Source of the DNA: an uncultured Pirellula sp.
GTDB taxonomy: Bacteria > Planctomycetota > Planctomycetia > Pirellulales > Pirellulaceae
Assembly (NCBI GenBank): GCA_903858115.1
Contig: CAIOHR010000342.1
Location: 1-64,000 of the forward strand
Length of the DNA stretch: 64,000 nucleotides
Direction: 5' to 3'
A model generated the notes under the pieces. The model was given only the letters and a program-made list of their open reading frames with translations. It searched no databases and had not been told where the DNA came from. A program made the position numbers and the translations under genes. Below, one piece after another: positions 9,235 to 18,061 of the stretch (its first letter is position 1; every line of letters starts with the position of its first letter).

Positions 9235-9729
9235 TTGAATCAGCCGAACCTTCTATCGCCAGAGTCCGGTTTCTCGCCTGTGAATACTCCGAACCGCGTG
9301 GAGTCGGGAGAGCAGTCCGCTGGGGGGGTTCACTATTCTCTCGAGCCTAATCTCTCCTCCGAAGAATTTATCGATTGCCTCGTTAGGTCCACACTCGCGG
9401 AGCGGCGTCCTATTGAGAGTCCGGAAACGATTCGTGGAATGTTGCAGAATGCAAGTGTTCTGCTAACCGCGCGGTGGAAGGACGGTCATTTGGTTGGTGT
9501 TGCCCGAGCTCTTTCCGATTTTCACTATTGTACATACCTTTCCGATCTGGCCGTGGACGTAGACTATCAACGGCGGGGGATAGGAAAAGAGTTGATTCGG
9601 CGCACTCATGAAGTTGCAGGCAAGCAGACCATGCTTATTCTGCTATCGGCACCAAAGGCCGTCGAGTATTATCCACACATTGGCATGCAACAACATCCGA
9701 GTGCTTGGTATTTTCCCAAGCCATCTTAG
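9235..9729 (+). CDS. GNAT-family N-acetyltransferase
   Basis: This is a protein of about 164 residues. The acetyl-CoA-binding motif A reads VDYQRRGIGKELIRRTHE (Q/RxxGxG/A), preceded by the beta-strand LSDLAVD. The C-terminal part (VEYYPHIGMQ) is like the small GNATs related to YjaB/ElaA. The start is uncertain: the longest reading begins at TTG 9235, and GTG 9280 is an alternative; neither changes the domain. It lies just after the anti-sigma kinase gene. The substrate is unknown. Confidence 0.82.
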   Translation: MNQPNLLSPESGFSPVNTPNRVESGEQSAGGVHYSLEPNLSSEEFIDCLVRSTLAERRPIESPETIRGMLQNASVLLTARWKDGHLVGVARALSDFHYCTYLSDLAVDVDYQRRGIGKELIRRTHEVAGKQTMLILLSAPKAVEYYPHIGMQQHPSAWYFPKPS

Positions 9730-9741
9730 GAGATTTATATC

Positions 9742-11049
9742 GTGATGATTGATAACTGGAATCGTTGGCTATTGGTTCTAGTCACCGTTGTACCGGTAGC
9801 TTGGAGCTTAGCGTTCCTTGGACAGGTTGAGGCACAAGTAGGTGTTGAGAACTTTCCCAAGATCGATGCAAATCAAGATTGGCCGTGGTGGCGAGGTGCG
9901 ACACGCGATGGGCATTCCACTTCAACGAAAGTCCCTGATCAACTAGATCCGAACACGAACCTCGATTGGTCGGTTCCTGTTCCAGGTCGAGGGCATGGCT
10001 CACCGACCGTCGTCGGAAAGCGAGTATACCTTCTGACCGCAGAGGAAAAATCGCAAAAACACGCTATTGTCGCACTCGACCGAGATACAGGGAAAACGAT
10101 TTGGGAACGCGTGATCAATGAAGGAGGGTTTCCAAAGAAGAACCATCCGAAAAACACCGAAGCTTCACCATCGATCGCTTGCGACGGCGAACGTTTGTAT
10201 GTGTCCGTATTCCATCACCTAGCAGTTTGGGGGGTGGCTCTGAATTTGAACGGCGAACAAGTGTGGACTAGCAAGCTTGGAGACTTTAACCCAAAGATGT
10301 ATGAATACGGCTATGCTCCCTCACCGACGTTGTATGGAGGGAACGTCATCTTTGTACTGGAATACGATGGTCCGTCGGCAATCGTCGCCCTAGATCGTGC
10401 GAGTGGCAAAGAAGCCTGGAATACAAAGCGCAAGGAGTCTATCTCTTTTTCGTCACCAGTGGTGACCAGCTACAAAGGGCAAGACTACTTGTTGCTCAGC
10501 GGAGTCGATACGGTCAATGCCTACGATCCGAGGAATGGAAAGCTTCTATGGTCCACCCCGGGGACTACCATGGCGACCTGCGGGACCATGGTTTGGGACG
10601 ACGGAGTCGTGTTTGCTAGTGGAGGATATCCAAAGGCAGAGACAATTGCACTGGAGATTGCCACCGGCAAGGCCCTTTGGCAGAACAAACAAAAGGCATA
10701 TGAACAATCGATGGTTGCAACATCGGGGTACCTCTATTCACTGACTGACTCCGGAGTGTTGTATTGCTGGAATGGTAGAACAGGTCAAGAGAAATGGAAG
10801 CAACGACTTGCCGGCCCCGTGAGCGCGTCCGGGGTTTTGGCAGGAAACAAAATCTATTGGGCGAACGAGGCAGGGCAGCTATGGGTCTTCGAGGCAAACC
10901 CGGAGAAGTATGTCGAATTGTCAAAAAACCAGATCGGTGACGAGTCGTTCGCCAGTCCTGCGATCTGCGGCAATCAGATCTTTTTGCGCGTTGCCAAGAA
11001 CGAAAATGGAAAACGCCAGGAATACCTGATGCGTTTTAGTTCCCGTTGA
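9742..11049 (+). CDS. PQQ-binding-like beta-propeller protein
   Basis: This 435-residue secreted protein starts at a GTG (9742) nine bases after AGGAG; an ATG follows immediately. The signal peptide covers about residues 1-32. The mature part begins with DWPWWRGATRDG, a typical opening of planctomycete PQQ-like propellers. Blades carry the WD/PQQ signature, for example ALDRDTGKTIWE and ALDRASGKEAWN. Such proteins resemble BamB or quinoprotein dehydrogenases, but I see no dehydrogenase active site, so a structural or binding role in the periplasm is more likely. A paralogue lies at 37935-39251. Confidence 0.85.
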   Translation: MMIDNWNRWLLVLVTVVPVAWSLAFLGQVEAQVGVENFPKIDANQDWPWWRGATRDGHSTSTKVPDQLDPNTNLDWSVPVPGRGHGSPTVVGKRVYLLTAEEKSQKHAIVALDRDTGKTIWERVINEGGFPKKNHPKNTEASPSIACDGERLYVSVFHHLAVWGVALNLNGEQVWTSKLGDFNPKMYEYGYAPSPTLYGGNVIFVLEYDGPSAIVALDRASGKEAWNTKRKESISFSSPVVTSYKGQDYLLLSGVDTVNAYDPRNGKLLWSTPGTTMATCGTMVWDDGVVFASGGYPKAETIALEIATGKALWQNKQKAYEQSMVATSGYLYSLTDSGVLYCWNGRTGQEKWKQRLAGPVSASGVLAGNKIYWANEAGQLWVFEANPEKYVELSKNQIGDESFASPAICGNQIFLRVAKNENGKRQEYLMRFSSR

Positions 11050-11117
11050 TCGGTTGTCAGCCAACTAAACTGATGTAGATCGCTTTTTCGAAGTACTCGT
11101 TTTTGAGGACAGATTGC

Positions 11118-12188
11118 ATGTCTAGGTTCATTTGGTCGGTTTCACTCCTTGCTTGCTTTAGCTTTATAGCCGGTTGTGATGCGCCGCAACCTTCGAGGCA
11201 AGCCAACTCGAAAGCAACGCAAAGCATGAGTATTGAACAAAGTGATGCGGCGAAAAAAATTCTTGGCAAAGGCGGTCCAGGACAACTGACCAAAGTAACA
11301 TTGTTGCTGAACTGGTATCCAGAGGCGGAGCATGGTGGCTTTTACGCGGCTCAGGTGCTCGGTATCTTCGAACAGTACGGTCTCGATGTAGAGATTCGAC
11401 CCGGCGGAAAGACGATTGTTGTCCCTCAAGAGTTAATCCTAGGACGCATTCAATTCGGAGTTGCGAATGCCGATGATGTGCTCGTCGCCCGAAACCAGGA
11501 CTTGGATCTCGTCGGACTGATGGCCCCTATCCAAGACGGTCCTCGTTGCATTTTGACACGCAAAGATTCTGGCATCGATTCCTTTGAGAAACTCAAGAAT
11601 GTCAAACTACAGATCGACGCGACACGCCCTTATGTTCCATTCTTAAAAAGCAAAGGGTTTATCCTAGAGGGTGTTGAGGTAGTGCCCTACTTCGGGTCCG
11701 TCGCTCAAGTGGTCGCTGATAAGGGAGTAGCCTGCCAAGGCTATAATTTTAGCGAACCGTTCATGGCTAGAAAAGAAGGAGTCGAGGTCAATGAGTTAAT
11801 GCTGTCTTCGATTGGATACAATCCTTACGCAAGCTTGTTGGTTACCACGGAGAAATATGTCAAAACAAAACCTGAGATCTGTGAAAAAATGGTCAAGGCG
11901 AGCATCGAGGGCTGGAGAAAGTATCTAGAAAATCCAGATGCAACCAACGCTGTTATCTTAAAGAACAACAAGCAAGGCCTAGACAAAGCAGCGCTCGACT
12001 TCGGTGTGGAAGCTATGAAAAAACTATGTATCCCCGAGGGCGAATCCCAAGCCATTGTTGGGCAGATGTCACTGGATCGCTGGACCCAACTTTACGAAAC
12101 ACTCGGAAGCTTGAAAATGATCGACGGCACAAAAGGATCTCCCGCTTCTGCATTCACCGACCGCTTCTTGCGCGAAGTGCAAAAGTAG
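11118..12188 (+). CDS. NMT1/THI5-like ABC substrate-binding lipoprotein
   Basis: This is a 356-residue lipoprotein read from the ATG at 11118. The signal peptide ends in the lipobox FIAGC. The N-terminal LLNWYPEAEHGGFYAAQ is the hallmark of NMT1/THI5-like proteins, which bind pyrimidine precursors of thiamine or sulfonate-like ligands. The two-lobe fold covers the rest (LGRIQFGVANADDVL, then FSEPFMARKEG). No permease or ATPase gene is adjacent; the next gene is convergent. It is therefore an orphan binding protein whose transporter must be elsewhere, and the ligand is unknown. Confidence 0.82.
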   Translation: MSRFIWSVSLLACFSFIAGCDAPQPSRQANSKATQSMSIEQSDAAKKILGKGGPGQLTKVTLLLNWYPEAEHGGFYAAQVLGIFEQYGLDVEIRPGGKTIVVPQELILGRIQFGVANADDVLVARNQDLDLVGLMAPIQDGPRCILTRKDSGIDSFEKLKNVKLQIDATRPYVPFLKSKGFILEGVEVVPYFGSVAQVVADKGVACQGYNFSEPFMARKEGVEVNELMLSSIGYNPYASLLVTTEKYVKTKPEICEKMVKASIEGWRKYLENPDATNAVILKNNKQGLDKAALDFGVEAMKKLCIPEGESQAIVGQMSLDRWTQLYETLGSLKMIDGTKGSPASAFTDRFLREVQK

Positions 12189-12238
12189 TGGTAAGTTGCC
12201 ACTCGAGGTCATGCGAGGCAGGTGTCTCGGAGTATCGC

Positions 12239-13867
12239 TTATTGCGACAATCTAACAAACTCTGTTTCCTTGAATTTGCCCACCGACATATTCGCACCGC
12301 CGATGATCGCAAACTCATTGTGGGTTGTTGGAACAATGCGATGAAAGAATCGACCCGTTTCTACTTGGCCAACAATACGCCAAGTTTGGGTGGAATCATC
12401 TAATTGCTGTATCGCCCCGTCCACCGTACTGACAATGAGCTTTCCATCGACTTCGGCTGCTGCGGCTCCGAATCCGGTAAGAGGAACACCAGCGATTGGT
12501 GCTATTGACGTCCAGGAATTGGTGGCGGGATCAAAACAATCAACGTTGGTCGTGGGCTCGCCTGAATCTTTCATTCCGCCAATGACATAGATTTTCTTTT
12601 GGTGCGCAGCAAGAGCAATGGCTCGGCGCAAGAATGGTGTGGAAGCCATTTTTTCCCAAGCATCTTTTTTATCGAGCGACATTCGCCAAACTGTATCTAG
12701 CCATTTTGTTTCATCAGAGGTGCCCGTCATGGACCAACCTCCCATCACGTAGAGGTATCCATTCAAGCAAATGGCATCCATGGAAGATCGAGGTTCCGGC
12801 AAACTCGGAAGCTCATTCCATTGCATGGATTTCAAATCAAATTGTTGCACCAAAGATTGCGAGACCAATCGACTTTTCTCTCCCTTTGCATTCACGGCCG
12901 TGAATCCACCAACCAGTATGACCGATTGAGAATCAGCTACTAATGCATTGCCTTGAACGCGAGGTCCTTCAGCAATGCTTTCCCATTTTGATGGCGAGTT
13001 AACGTTGAGAGTTGCGAGAACATTAAACTGCTCTTCGTTCGAGTAAGAATGCGCCCCTCCCGTGTGTCCTCCATAAACAAAGATCGATTCCCCCAGTCGA
13101 GTCGCACCGAAGCTCGTGATTGCTTTTGGTAGTTCGATCTCCTTGCCTTCAATAGTGGGAACGAGCGATGCGTGCTTGAGGTCGGGAACGATGAAGCTAA
13201 TCGTTGTGTACTTCTTCACCGCCTTGTAAAAGACACCTTCAAACTCGCCCGGGGTGTCTTCTGTTTTCAGGCACCGGACCGCATAAACTCCAGGCTTGAT
13301 GTTTTGTACTTTGACTAGGCCCGCGGCATCCGTCTTGATGGTGCGTTGATCGTTCGAGGACTGCAATTCAAACTCGAATTCACTACATGCTTTTTCATCG
13401 ACGAACAAACGAATCGCAAGTTCTTTTCCATTAAACTCGGGTTCGATCGTGAATCCTTTGCGTGGAAGCGGAATCCAATCATTATCCATCATCCCTGGAC
13501 GCACGCATGCCATGCTCGCCGCGGTATAGATGATTAGATTCTTTTCCTCTCGTCCATGCGTCCCGTACGTGTGTGAAAGCGTCCAAGCGGTGGCACCTTC
13601 CGTATGGGCTGTTAGACCACTTTCATTTTCTGTGAATTCAAATGGAACCGCAGTGGATGGTTTATTGCTTCGAAATGGCGTCGCTTTTACGTTCGCCAGT
13701 TTCTTCAGCAATGCAGGGGTACCCGGCTCAGGGCCCTCGGCGAAGTACAAGCTGACTTTGGATCCACTTTCGTCCGTTGGAACAAGCCATAAAAAATGGG
13801 CCTGGGTACCGGTCGTTGCAAAAAGAGTAACTAGGCAAGCCAACAAGAATCTAATTGGAAATCGCAT
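12239..13867 (-). CDS. exported DUF4198-like/kelch-repeat protein
   Basis: Read from the ATG at 13867 this is a 542-residue protein; the open frame continues upstream, but only this start puts the signal peptide (MRFPIRFLLACLV) at the N-terminus. After cleavage the mature protein begins with HFLWLVPTD, the opening of DUF4198/NikM-like domains that occur near metal uptake genes. A CnaB-like stretch follows at about 150-200 (IKTDAAGLVKVQNIKPGVYAV). From about 230 to the end there are kelch repeats (VYGGHTGG, ILVGGF, YVMGGWS, YVIGGM, IIGGA), predicting a propeller. I do not know a named family with this combination. Function unknown; a cell-surface binding role is inferred. Confidence 0.72.
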   Translation of the reverse strand: MRFPIRFLLACLVTLFATTGTQAHFLWLVPTDESGSKVSLYFAEGPEPGTPALLKKLANVKATPFRSNKPSTAVPFEFTENESGLTAHTEGATAWTLSHTYGTHGREEKNLIIYTAASMACVRPGMMDNDWIPLPRKGFTIEPEFNGKELAIRLFVDEKACSEFEFELQSSNDQRTIKTDAAGLVKVQNIKPGVYAVRCLKTEDTPGEFEGVFYKAVKKYTTISFIVPDLKHASLVPTIEGKEIELPKAITSFGATRLGESIFVYGGHTGGAHSYSNEEQFNVLATLNVNSPSKWESIAEGPRVQGNALVADSQSVILVGGFTAVNAKGEKSRLVSQSLVQQFDLKSMQWNELPSLPEPRSSMDAICLNGYLYVMGGWSMTGTSDETKWLDTVWRMSLDKKDAWEKMASTPFLRRAIALAAHQKKIYVIGGMKDSGEPTTNVDCFDPATNSWTSIAPIAGVPLTGFGAAAAEVDGKLIVSTVDGAIQQLDDSTQTWRIVGQVETGRFFHRIVPTTHNEFAIIGGANMSVGKFKETEFVRLSQ

Positions 13868-13975
13868 GATCCTAAGAATCGCCCTCGGTTGGTTAGAATC
13901 CGTTATGCAAAGAAAATTGACATGTGCCACCTTCAGGAGAGAGGACGGTATCCTAATGGATTTCTGCAACGATGT

Positions 13976-14923
13976 CTAACTTGCGAGCGACGCCTTCATT
14001 TTTTGGAGACCTGTCGTTGCCACGACGTTGGGGTCTTGTGCCCAATAGCTGCGATTGAACAATTCTAACGAGAGAACCCCGCGGAATCCGCTTGCAAGGA
14101 CAGTCTTTAGAATGTTCTTGACAGGTGCGATTCCATCACCAGGGTACACTCGGTCCGCGTCGGTAATTTTGTCGCGTGGAATATCAGGATAATCGTTCAT
14201 GTGAAAGACTTGGATCTTTCGACCCGACAGGAAGTGCAGGTCGTTGAAGTCCGAGCCACCTTTGTAGAGGTGATAGATGTCAGGCAAAATGCATGCATCA
14301 GGGTGCATGGTTGCCGCAGCCACATAAAGCACTTCGGAAAGTCGATACAGATTTTTTGAGAACCCCCAAACCTCTAGCTGAGGTACGCAACCGACGCTTG
14401 CACCCAACTCGAGCAGCGCACGATATCGCTCGGCAACGCGATCGAGATTGAGGATGGGCAAATTGGTCCCTCCTGCAGGCGGTGCCGCGATTCTTTTGCC
14501 ACCAAGAGCAATAACCGTTTCCATCTCTGCCTTCGCCTGCTCCAAACCTTTTGCTCGTTTCGTTTCGTCATCGACAATCCAGTTTGCGAATGCGATGGCA
14601 CTCTCCACCGTAAGCCCTGCGTCTTCGATTCTCTTTCTTAGCTCCGCAAGCGTTCCGCCGCTCTTCGTAAACTTGTCGACGTCGCGCAACCAAATCTCAA
14701 TACTATCGTACCCTGCTTTTTGCGCAATGGTCACTTGGTCAACAATCGGAATGACCTCGCCATGGATCGTGCTGGTATTCAAACAAAACTTGATGGACTT
14801 TTTCGCAGCATCTATCGGCTCGTCGGCGCATGCGATTGTTGATTCCGTCAAGACTGCACCGGCAGCGACTGCGGACCCAGCTACAAAGGAGCGTCTGGAA
14901 AAAAGTGGACTCGCTGGACTCAT
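13976..14923 (-). CDS. Tat-exported TIM-barrel protein (sugar phosphate isomerase/epimerase family)
   Basis: This is a 315-residue protein starting at ATG 14923; the open frame extends 113 codons upstream but those overlap the HTTM gene. The N-terminus SRRSFVAGSAVAAGAVL is a twin-arginine signal. The body is an AP_endonuc_2 (xylose isomerase-like) TIM barrel: KAGYDSIEIWL, LEVWGF, HMNDYP and GVLSLELFN carry the metal-binding Glu, His and Asp positions typical of this family. The substrate is probably a sugar. The start overlaps the stop of the upstream HTTM gene as ATGA, indicating translational coupling. Confidence 0.85.
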   Translation of the reverse strand: MSPASPLFSRRSFVAGSAVAAGAVLTESTIACADEPIDAAKKSIKFCLNTSTIHGEVIPIVDQVTIAQKAGYDSIEIWLRDVDKFTKSGGTLAELRKRIEDAGLTVESAIAFANWIVDDETKRAKGLEQAKAEMETVIALGGKRIAAPPAGGTNLPILNLDRVAERYRALLELGASVGCVPQLEVWGFSKNLYRLSEVLYVAAATMHPDACILPDIYHLYKGGSDFNDLHFLSGRKIQVFHMNDYPDIPRDKITDADRVYPGDGIAPVKNILKTVLASGFRGVLSLELFNRSYWAQDPNVVATTGLQKMKASLAS

Positions 14924-15792
14924 GATGTTGATATCGCTTTGCGAAAAAATGGAGGGGACCAAATCGAGGAGGCTGTTGCAAAAATGGCAATCGCATAAAG
15001 CCAGTCGGAAATGATGAATAGCATGACTGCGACAAATGCGAGAACAAGCCAACCACCGATAGATCGGATCGTCGGATTCGTGATACTTGCCAAAATCCCA
15101 AGCTGCAAGAGTATCGTACCGTGAGCAAGGACTTCGGCAACGAGGGGGACGGCCCACGTCCGAGGCAATAGGCCTTGGCCATCTGCCAATAACCGACGCA
15201 CCGATTCGCCAGTCCACCACCCCTCTGTCGAATGCATGGTTGTTAAACTGAATAGAATCCATAAAGCAAAGTGGACCTGCACAAGTCGAATCGCGACATT
15301 TCCGAAAATAGAAACTTTCGACTGGGTTCTTTCCTCAACCCGATATGAAGGTGCCAGGCATAGATAGAACAAAGAGGCGGCGATCAATGGTTCGCAAATG
15401 CCTACAAGCAATGGAGCTCGGTGTTGGAACATGACCATGCAAACCCAAGCCATACCACATCCCAGGGGAGCTAGTCTTCCAGAGGCAGAAAGAAGACAGG
15501 CAAATGCTCCGATACCAGCGATGACCGGTCCGCTGTTTGGAAACTGGTATAGAATCGACCAACGATAGCTCGCTCCCGTCCCCTCGATCCCTTGACCGAC
15601 GAAATGTAAGCCAGCCGATGCGTTAAACCAGCCATTGGAACCAAACCAAGGGTTGGAAATGAAAAAATAGAACAAGAATAGTGATAACGCAGCAATACTG
15701 ACGAAGAGTCTTGTTACTGCGACATCGCGCAGTTCCATCGGGCAAAACCAAAAGACGTTCCATTGGTGGACTATTTCTCGCATGGTCTTCAT
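14920..15792 (-). CDS. HTTM-like multi-pass membrane protein
   Basis: This is a 290-residue protein with about six to seven hydrophobic segments. The opening LRDVAVTRLFVSIAALSLF followed by WFGSNGWFN resembles HTTM-domain proteins, the bacterial relatives of vitamin-K-dependent gamma-carboxylase, and VQVHFALWILFSLTTMHSTEGWW continues that pattern in two parts (VQVHFALWILF and TEGWWTGE). Bacterial members have unknown function. The gene overlaps both neighbours as ATGA: the 207-residue membrane protein upstream and the Tat-exported TIM-barrel protein downstream. The three are therefore expected to act together. Confidence 0.72.
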   Translation of the reverse strand: MKTMREIVHQWNVFWFCPMELRDVAVTRLFVSIAALSLFLFYFFISNPWFGSNGWFNASAGLHFVGQGIEGTGASYRWSILYQFPNSGPVIAGIGAFACLLSASGRLAPLGCGMAWVCMVMFQHRAPLLVGICEPLIAASLFYLCLAPSYRVEERTQSKVSIFGNVAIRLVQVHFALWILFSLTTMHSTEGWWTGESVRRLLADGQGLLPRTWAVPLVAEVLAHGTILLQLGILASITNPTIRSIGGWLVLAFVAVMLFIISDWLYAIAIFATASSIWSPPFFRKAISTS

Positions 15793-16412
15793 GAAGCAGG
15801 TGAACTCGTTTCCGGTCGTATGGCTGGCACCGTTCTTTGTGCTTCGAGCACTGGCAAAAACTTAATCGTGCCATCGCTGGATTGCTTTACCGTCGCTTCG
15901 TACAGCACAGAGTAATTCGTATCTCTAGCATCCAAGAGTTTTTCTAGACGGACAGAAACAATTGGGTTTTTGGTTCGCGTTGCGGATGCTTGCTCATGCT
16001 TGATCATCGAGGACAATAGCAGCGCAGCTCCGTCATCATCACCTGCCTCAAGGATGGAAACTAACAATCGAAGTAAGTTGCGTTTCTTGGCTCGATCCAT
16101 CGTGTCGGCGTTTGAATCCAACAAAATCAATCTCTCGGTATCGTTCTTTTCTTGAACCGACAACCGGGTTTTCAGGTCTGCAGAATCAGCCCTATTCCAT
16201 TCGATCGGGAGCATTTCCACGTACCAATTGAGTCCGATCAGGTAAGGTTGCCCCAAAGTTAGGATGTCATCTTGAATACTGGAGCGCCGCCAATTGGCGG
16301 AGTAAGTCACGAGAACAGCGACAAAGTGGGAAGCGACCAACAGGCTGACGATGGTTTTTGTGAGCCGAGTCGACGAGGAAGCTGGTAGAGACGGTTTATC
16401 CGTTGAAGCCAT
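15789..16412 (-). CDS. hypothetical single-pass membrane protein upstream of HTTM gene
   Basis: This is a 207-residue protein that I do not recognise. One hydrophobic segment at about residues 19-37 (VSLLVASHFVAVLVTY) anchors it; the following roughly 170 residues are hydrophilic and would face the periplasm. Its stop overlaps the start of the HTTM gene (ATGA). The position directly before an HTTM gene suggests a dedicated partner of the membrane protein; this is inferred from context only. Confidence 0.7.
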   Translation of the reverse strand: MASTDKPSLPASSSTRLTKTIVSLLVASHFVAVLVTYSANWRRSSIQDDILTLGQPYLIGLNWYVEMLPIEWNRADSADLKTRLSVQEKNDTERLILLDSNADTMDRAKKRNLLRLLVSILEAGDDDGAALLLSSMIKHEQASATRTKNPIVSVRLEKLLDARDTNYSVLYEATVKQSSDGTIKFLPVLEAQRTVPAIRPETSSPAS

Positions 16413-16491
16413 AAAGGAAGAGACGCTCGCTGGGGTCAGTAGATCTTTACGATGAGTGTAATCATTCGAATGTAACTCACAACCAATAAAA

Positions 16492-16518
16492 AAAACCGAG
16501 GACTATGTCCCCGGTTTT
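16492..16518 (-). terminator. rho-independent terminator of the Cys-rich gene
   Basis: The arms are 16492-16503 and 16507-16518, 12 bases each with one mismatch and a 3-base loop. On the minus strand the stem is followed by a run of U residues (complement of 16485-16491). It lies 38 bases beyond the stop of the cysteine-rich protein gene, which is transcribed toward it. Confidence 0.85.
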
Positions 16519-16556
16519 GACGTTCTCTTTTGAGAATAATTTTCAGCTATAAAAAA

Positions 16557-17174
16557 TTAAGCAGCTGGCTTTGCATCGCTTGCGGAGGCTGGTGCTGCGG
16601 GCGCTGCGGCTGCTGGCGCTGGTGCAGCTGCTTCGCTGGAGATCACGGCGCCGGAATCTACAGTGCTGCCACAGGAGCTGCATCCGGAGGAAACGGAAGC
16701 CACAGTGCCGCAACCGCAGCTAGGTGCTGGAGCTGGACAGCAAGTTGGCTCTGGAGCGCTGCAGCTCGCAGCTTTGCGTGCCTTCAGCTTGGCGAACAAA
16801 CCTACTCGGCCGCCGCAGGTCGGAGCTGGTGCGCATGCTGGGGCTGGTTCGCAGGCTGGGGCTGGTTCGCAGGCTGGGGCTGGTGCGCATGCTGGAGCTG
16901 GTTCGCATGCTGGTGCTGGTGCACAAGCTGGTGCTGGGCAACCGCAGCTGTCTTTTGCAGCCTTTGCCGCGTGCAATTTAGCGAGCAAGCCTACGCGGCC
17001 GCCACAGGATGGTGCTGGTGCGCACTCAGGTGCACAAGCTGCTGGAGCTCCGCAACCTGATCGTGAGTGCAGCTTCGAGAGAAGGCCTTCTCGACCTCCA
17101 CAAGATGCCATTGCAAACGAGCCTGACATAGCAACAGCTGCCATAGCCAACGATGCCAATCGTACTTTAATCAT
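16557..17174 (-). CDS. secreted cysteine-rich repeat protein
   Basis: This is a 205-residue protein starting at ATG 17174 after a strong GGGAGGAAG ribosome binding site. The signal peptide covers residues 1-23, ending AMA|SC. The mature part has 21 cysteines. Three modules CGGRxGLLxKLH-like are separated by linkers, the longest being a tandem array of CAPAPA/CEPAPA hexads encoded by an 18-bp DNA repeat (about 16810-16940). The tail is Ala/Pro-rich. No enzyme motif is seen. The composition suggests a disulfide-cross-linked envelope or wall-like structural protein, or a metal-binding one; planctomycetes are known to have cysteine-rich envelope proteins, but this exact family I cannot name. Single-gene transcription unit with its own terminator. 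Confidence 0.8.
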   Translation of the reverse strand: MIKVRLASLAMAAVAMSGSFAMASCGGREGLLSKLHSRSGCGAPAACAPECAPAPSCGGRVGLLAKLHAAKAAKDSCGCPAPACAPAPACEPAPACAPAPACEPAPACEPAPACAPAPTCGGRVGLFAKLKARKAASCSAPEPTCCPAPAPSCGCGTVASVSSGCSSCGSTVDSGAVISSEAAAPAPAAAAPAAPASASDAKPAA

Positions 17175-17539
17175 TCTAACTTCCTCCCGAGGGAACATTG
17201 AATTGGATCCACGCAATCGCCACGATGTACATCCTGAAAATATGGACCACTCACGCCAGAACCGATTCTGACGCTCCTTGCGACTTAGTCAGCCAGGGTT
17301 AACCATGCTGGTTGACTTTGCCGATTAAGGGCTTTGCGTAAAATGCGTAAGCCGGAAGGTTACCAGACTCCCTTGGTCTGTCAACGCCCGAAAGTCCAGT
17401 TCGGTCCGAATCCCACCCCGCATATTTTCAGAGATTCTGCAGGTCGAAGGTTCGATTTGGCACTCAACAAACGTGACAAATTCTGGTACAGTCCTGGTTT
17501 AAACTCCCATAGAATGTCGGTTGCCAAGGAGAAATTGCC
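17175..17539. other. divergent intergenic region, possible operator
   Basis: This 365-base spacer separates the cysteine-rich gene (minus) and secG (plus), so it must hold both promoters. I find no clear -35/-10 pair. One near-perfect palindrome, 8-base arms with one mismatch around a 3-base centre, lies at 17298-17316 (GTTAACCA...TGGTTGAC) and could be an operator. No RNA gene is recognised. Confidence 0.4.
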
Positions 17540-18004
17540 GTGATTTTGCCGTTTGCTGTTTTTCAACTCTCCCAGTACGTCTTTGGCCCTTTGCTCTTCA
17601 TCCTTTCCACATTCATTATCCTTCTTATTCTATTGCAGCGAGGCAGAGGGGGGGGATTGACCGGTGCGTTGGGTGGGGCGGGTGGATCTAGTGCTTTTGG
17701 GGTCAAGGCTGGAGATATTTTGACTCGGATAACCGCATTCTCGGTCTTGGGCTGGATCGTATTGTGTGCGTTTGTTTGCTGGTTTTACTTGCCTGCTCAA
17801 CTCGATATCGAAACCACCACGTTCGGCGCTGGCTCATTATCGATTGAATCCGACGACGCAAAAACATTGAACTCCGACCTTCCTACGGATGCGGGAACCT
17901 TGACCCCATCTGCAACGCTCCCTGCTGCAGGTCTCAAAAATTCCGAGTCTCAGAATCCAATACTCCCGGCGGTAGTACCTTCTGTTGCTCCCGAGTCCAA
18001 GTAG
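17540..18004 (+). CDS. secG: preprotein translocase subunit SecG
   Basis: This is a 154-residue protein beginning at GTG 17540 after AAGGAG. Two transmembrane helices (about 10-30 and 60-83) flank the conserved cytoplasmic loop LLQRGRGGGLTGALGG...SAFG, the SecG signature. SecG stimulates the SecYEG channel in the inner membrane. The C-terminal extension of about 70 residues, Ser/Pro/Thr-rich, is longer than in Escherichia coli SecG and is often seen in this phylum. It starts a co-directional series with yicC, gmk and rpoZ. Confidence 0.93.
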   Translation: MILPFAVFQLSQYVFGPLLFILSTFIILLILLQRGRGGGLTGALGGAGGSSAFGVKAGDILTRITAFSVLGWIVLCAFVCWFYLPAQLDIETTTFGAGSLSIESDDAKTLNSDLPTDAGTLTPSATLPAAGLKNSESQNPILPAVVPSVAPESK

Positions 18005-18061
18005 GTATCTATCCCACGAACGCCGGCTTTCTTTGTGTAGGAAATTGTATAGGAATTCTTT

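Noticed and set aside
13976..15262. 428-residue version of the TIM-barrel protein
   Set aside because: The first 113 codons overlap the HTTM gene and lack a signal; the twin-arginine leader starts at 14923.
16810..16940. Possible CRISPR-like or minisatellite array
   Set aside because: The 18-bp repeats encode the C-A/E-P-A-P-A hexads of a real gene and there are no spacers.
16663..17271. 202-codon open frame opposite the cysteine-rich gene, with AGAGA repeats
   Set aside because: It is the reverse reading of the CAPAPA repeat array; the other strand has signal peptide, ribosome binding site and terminator.
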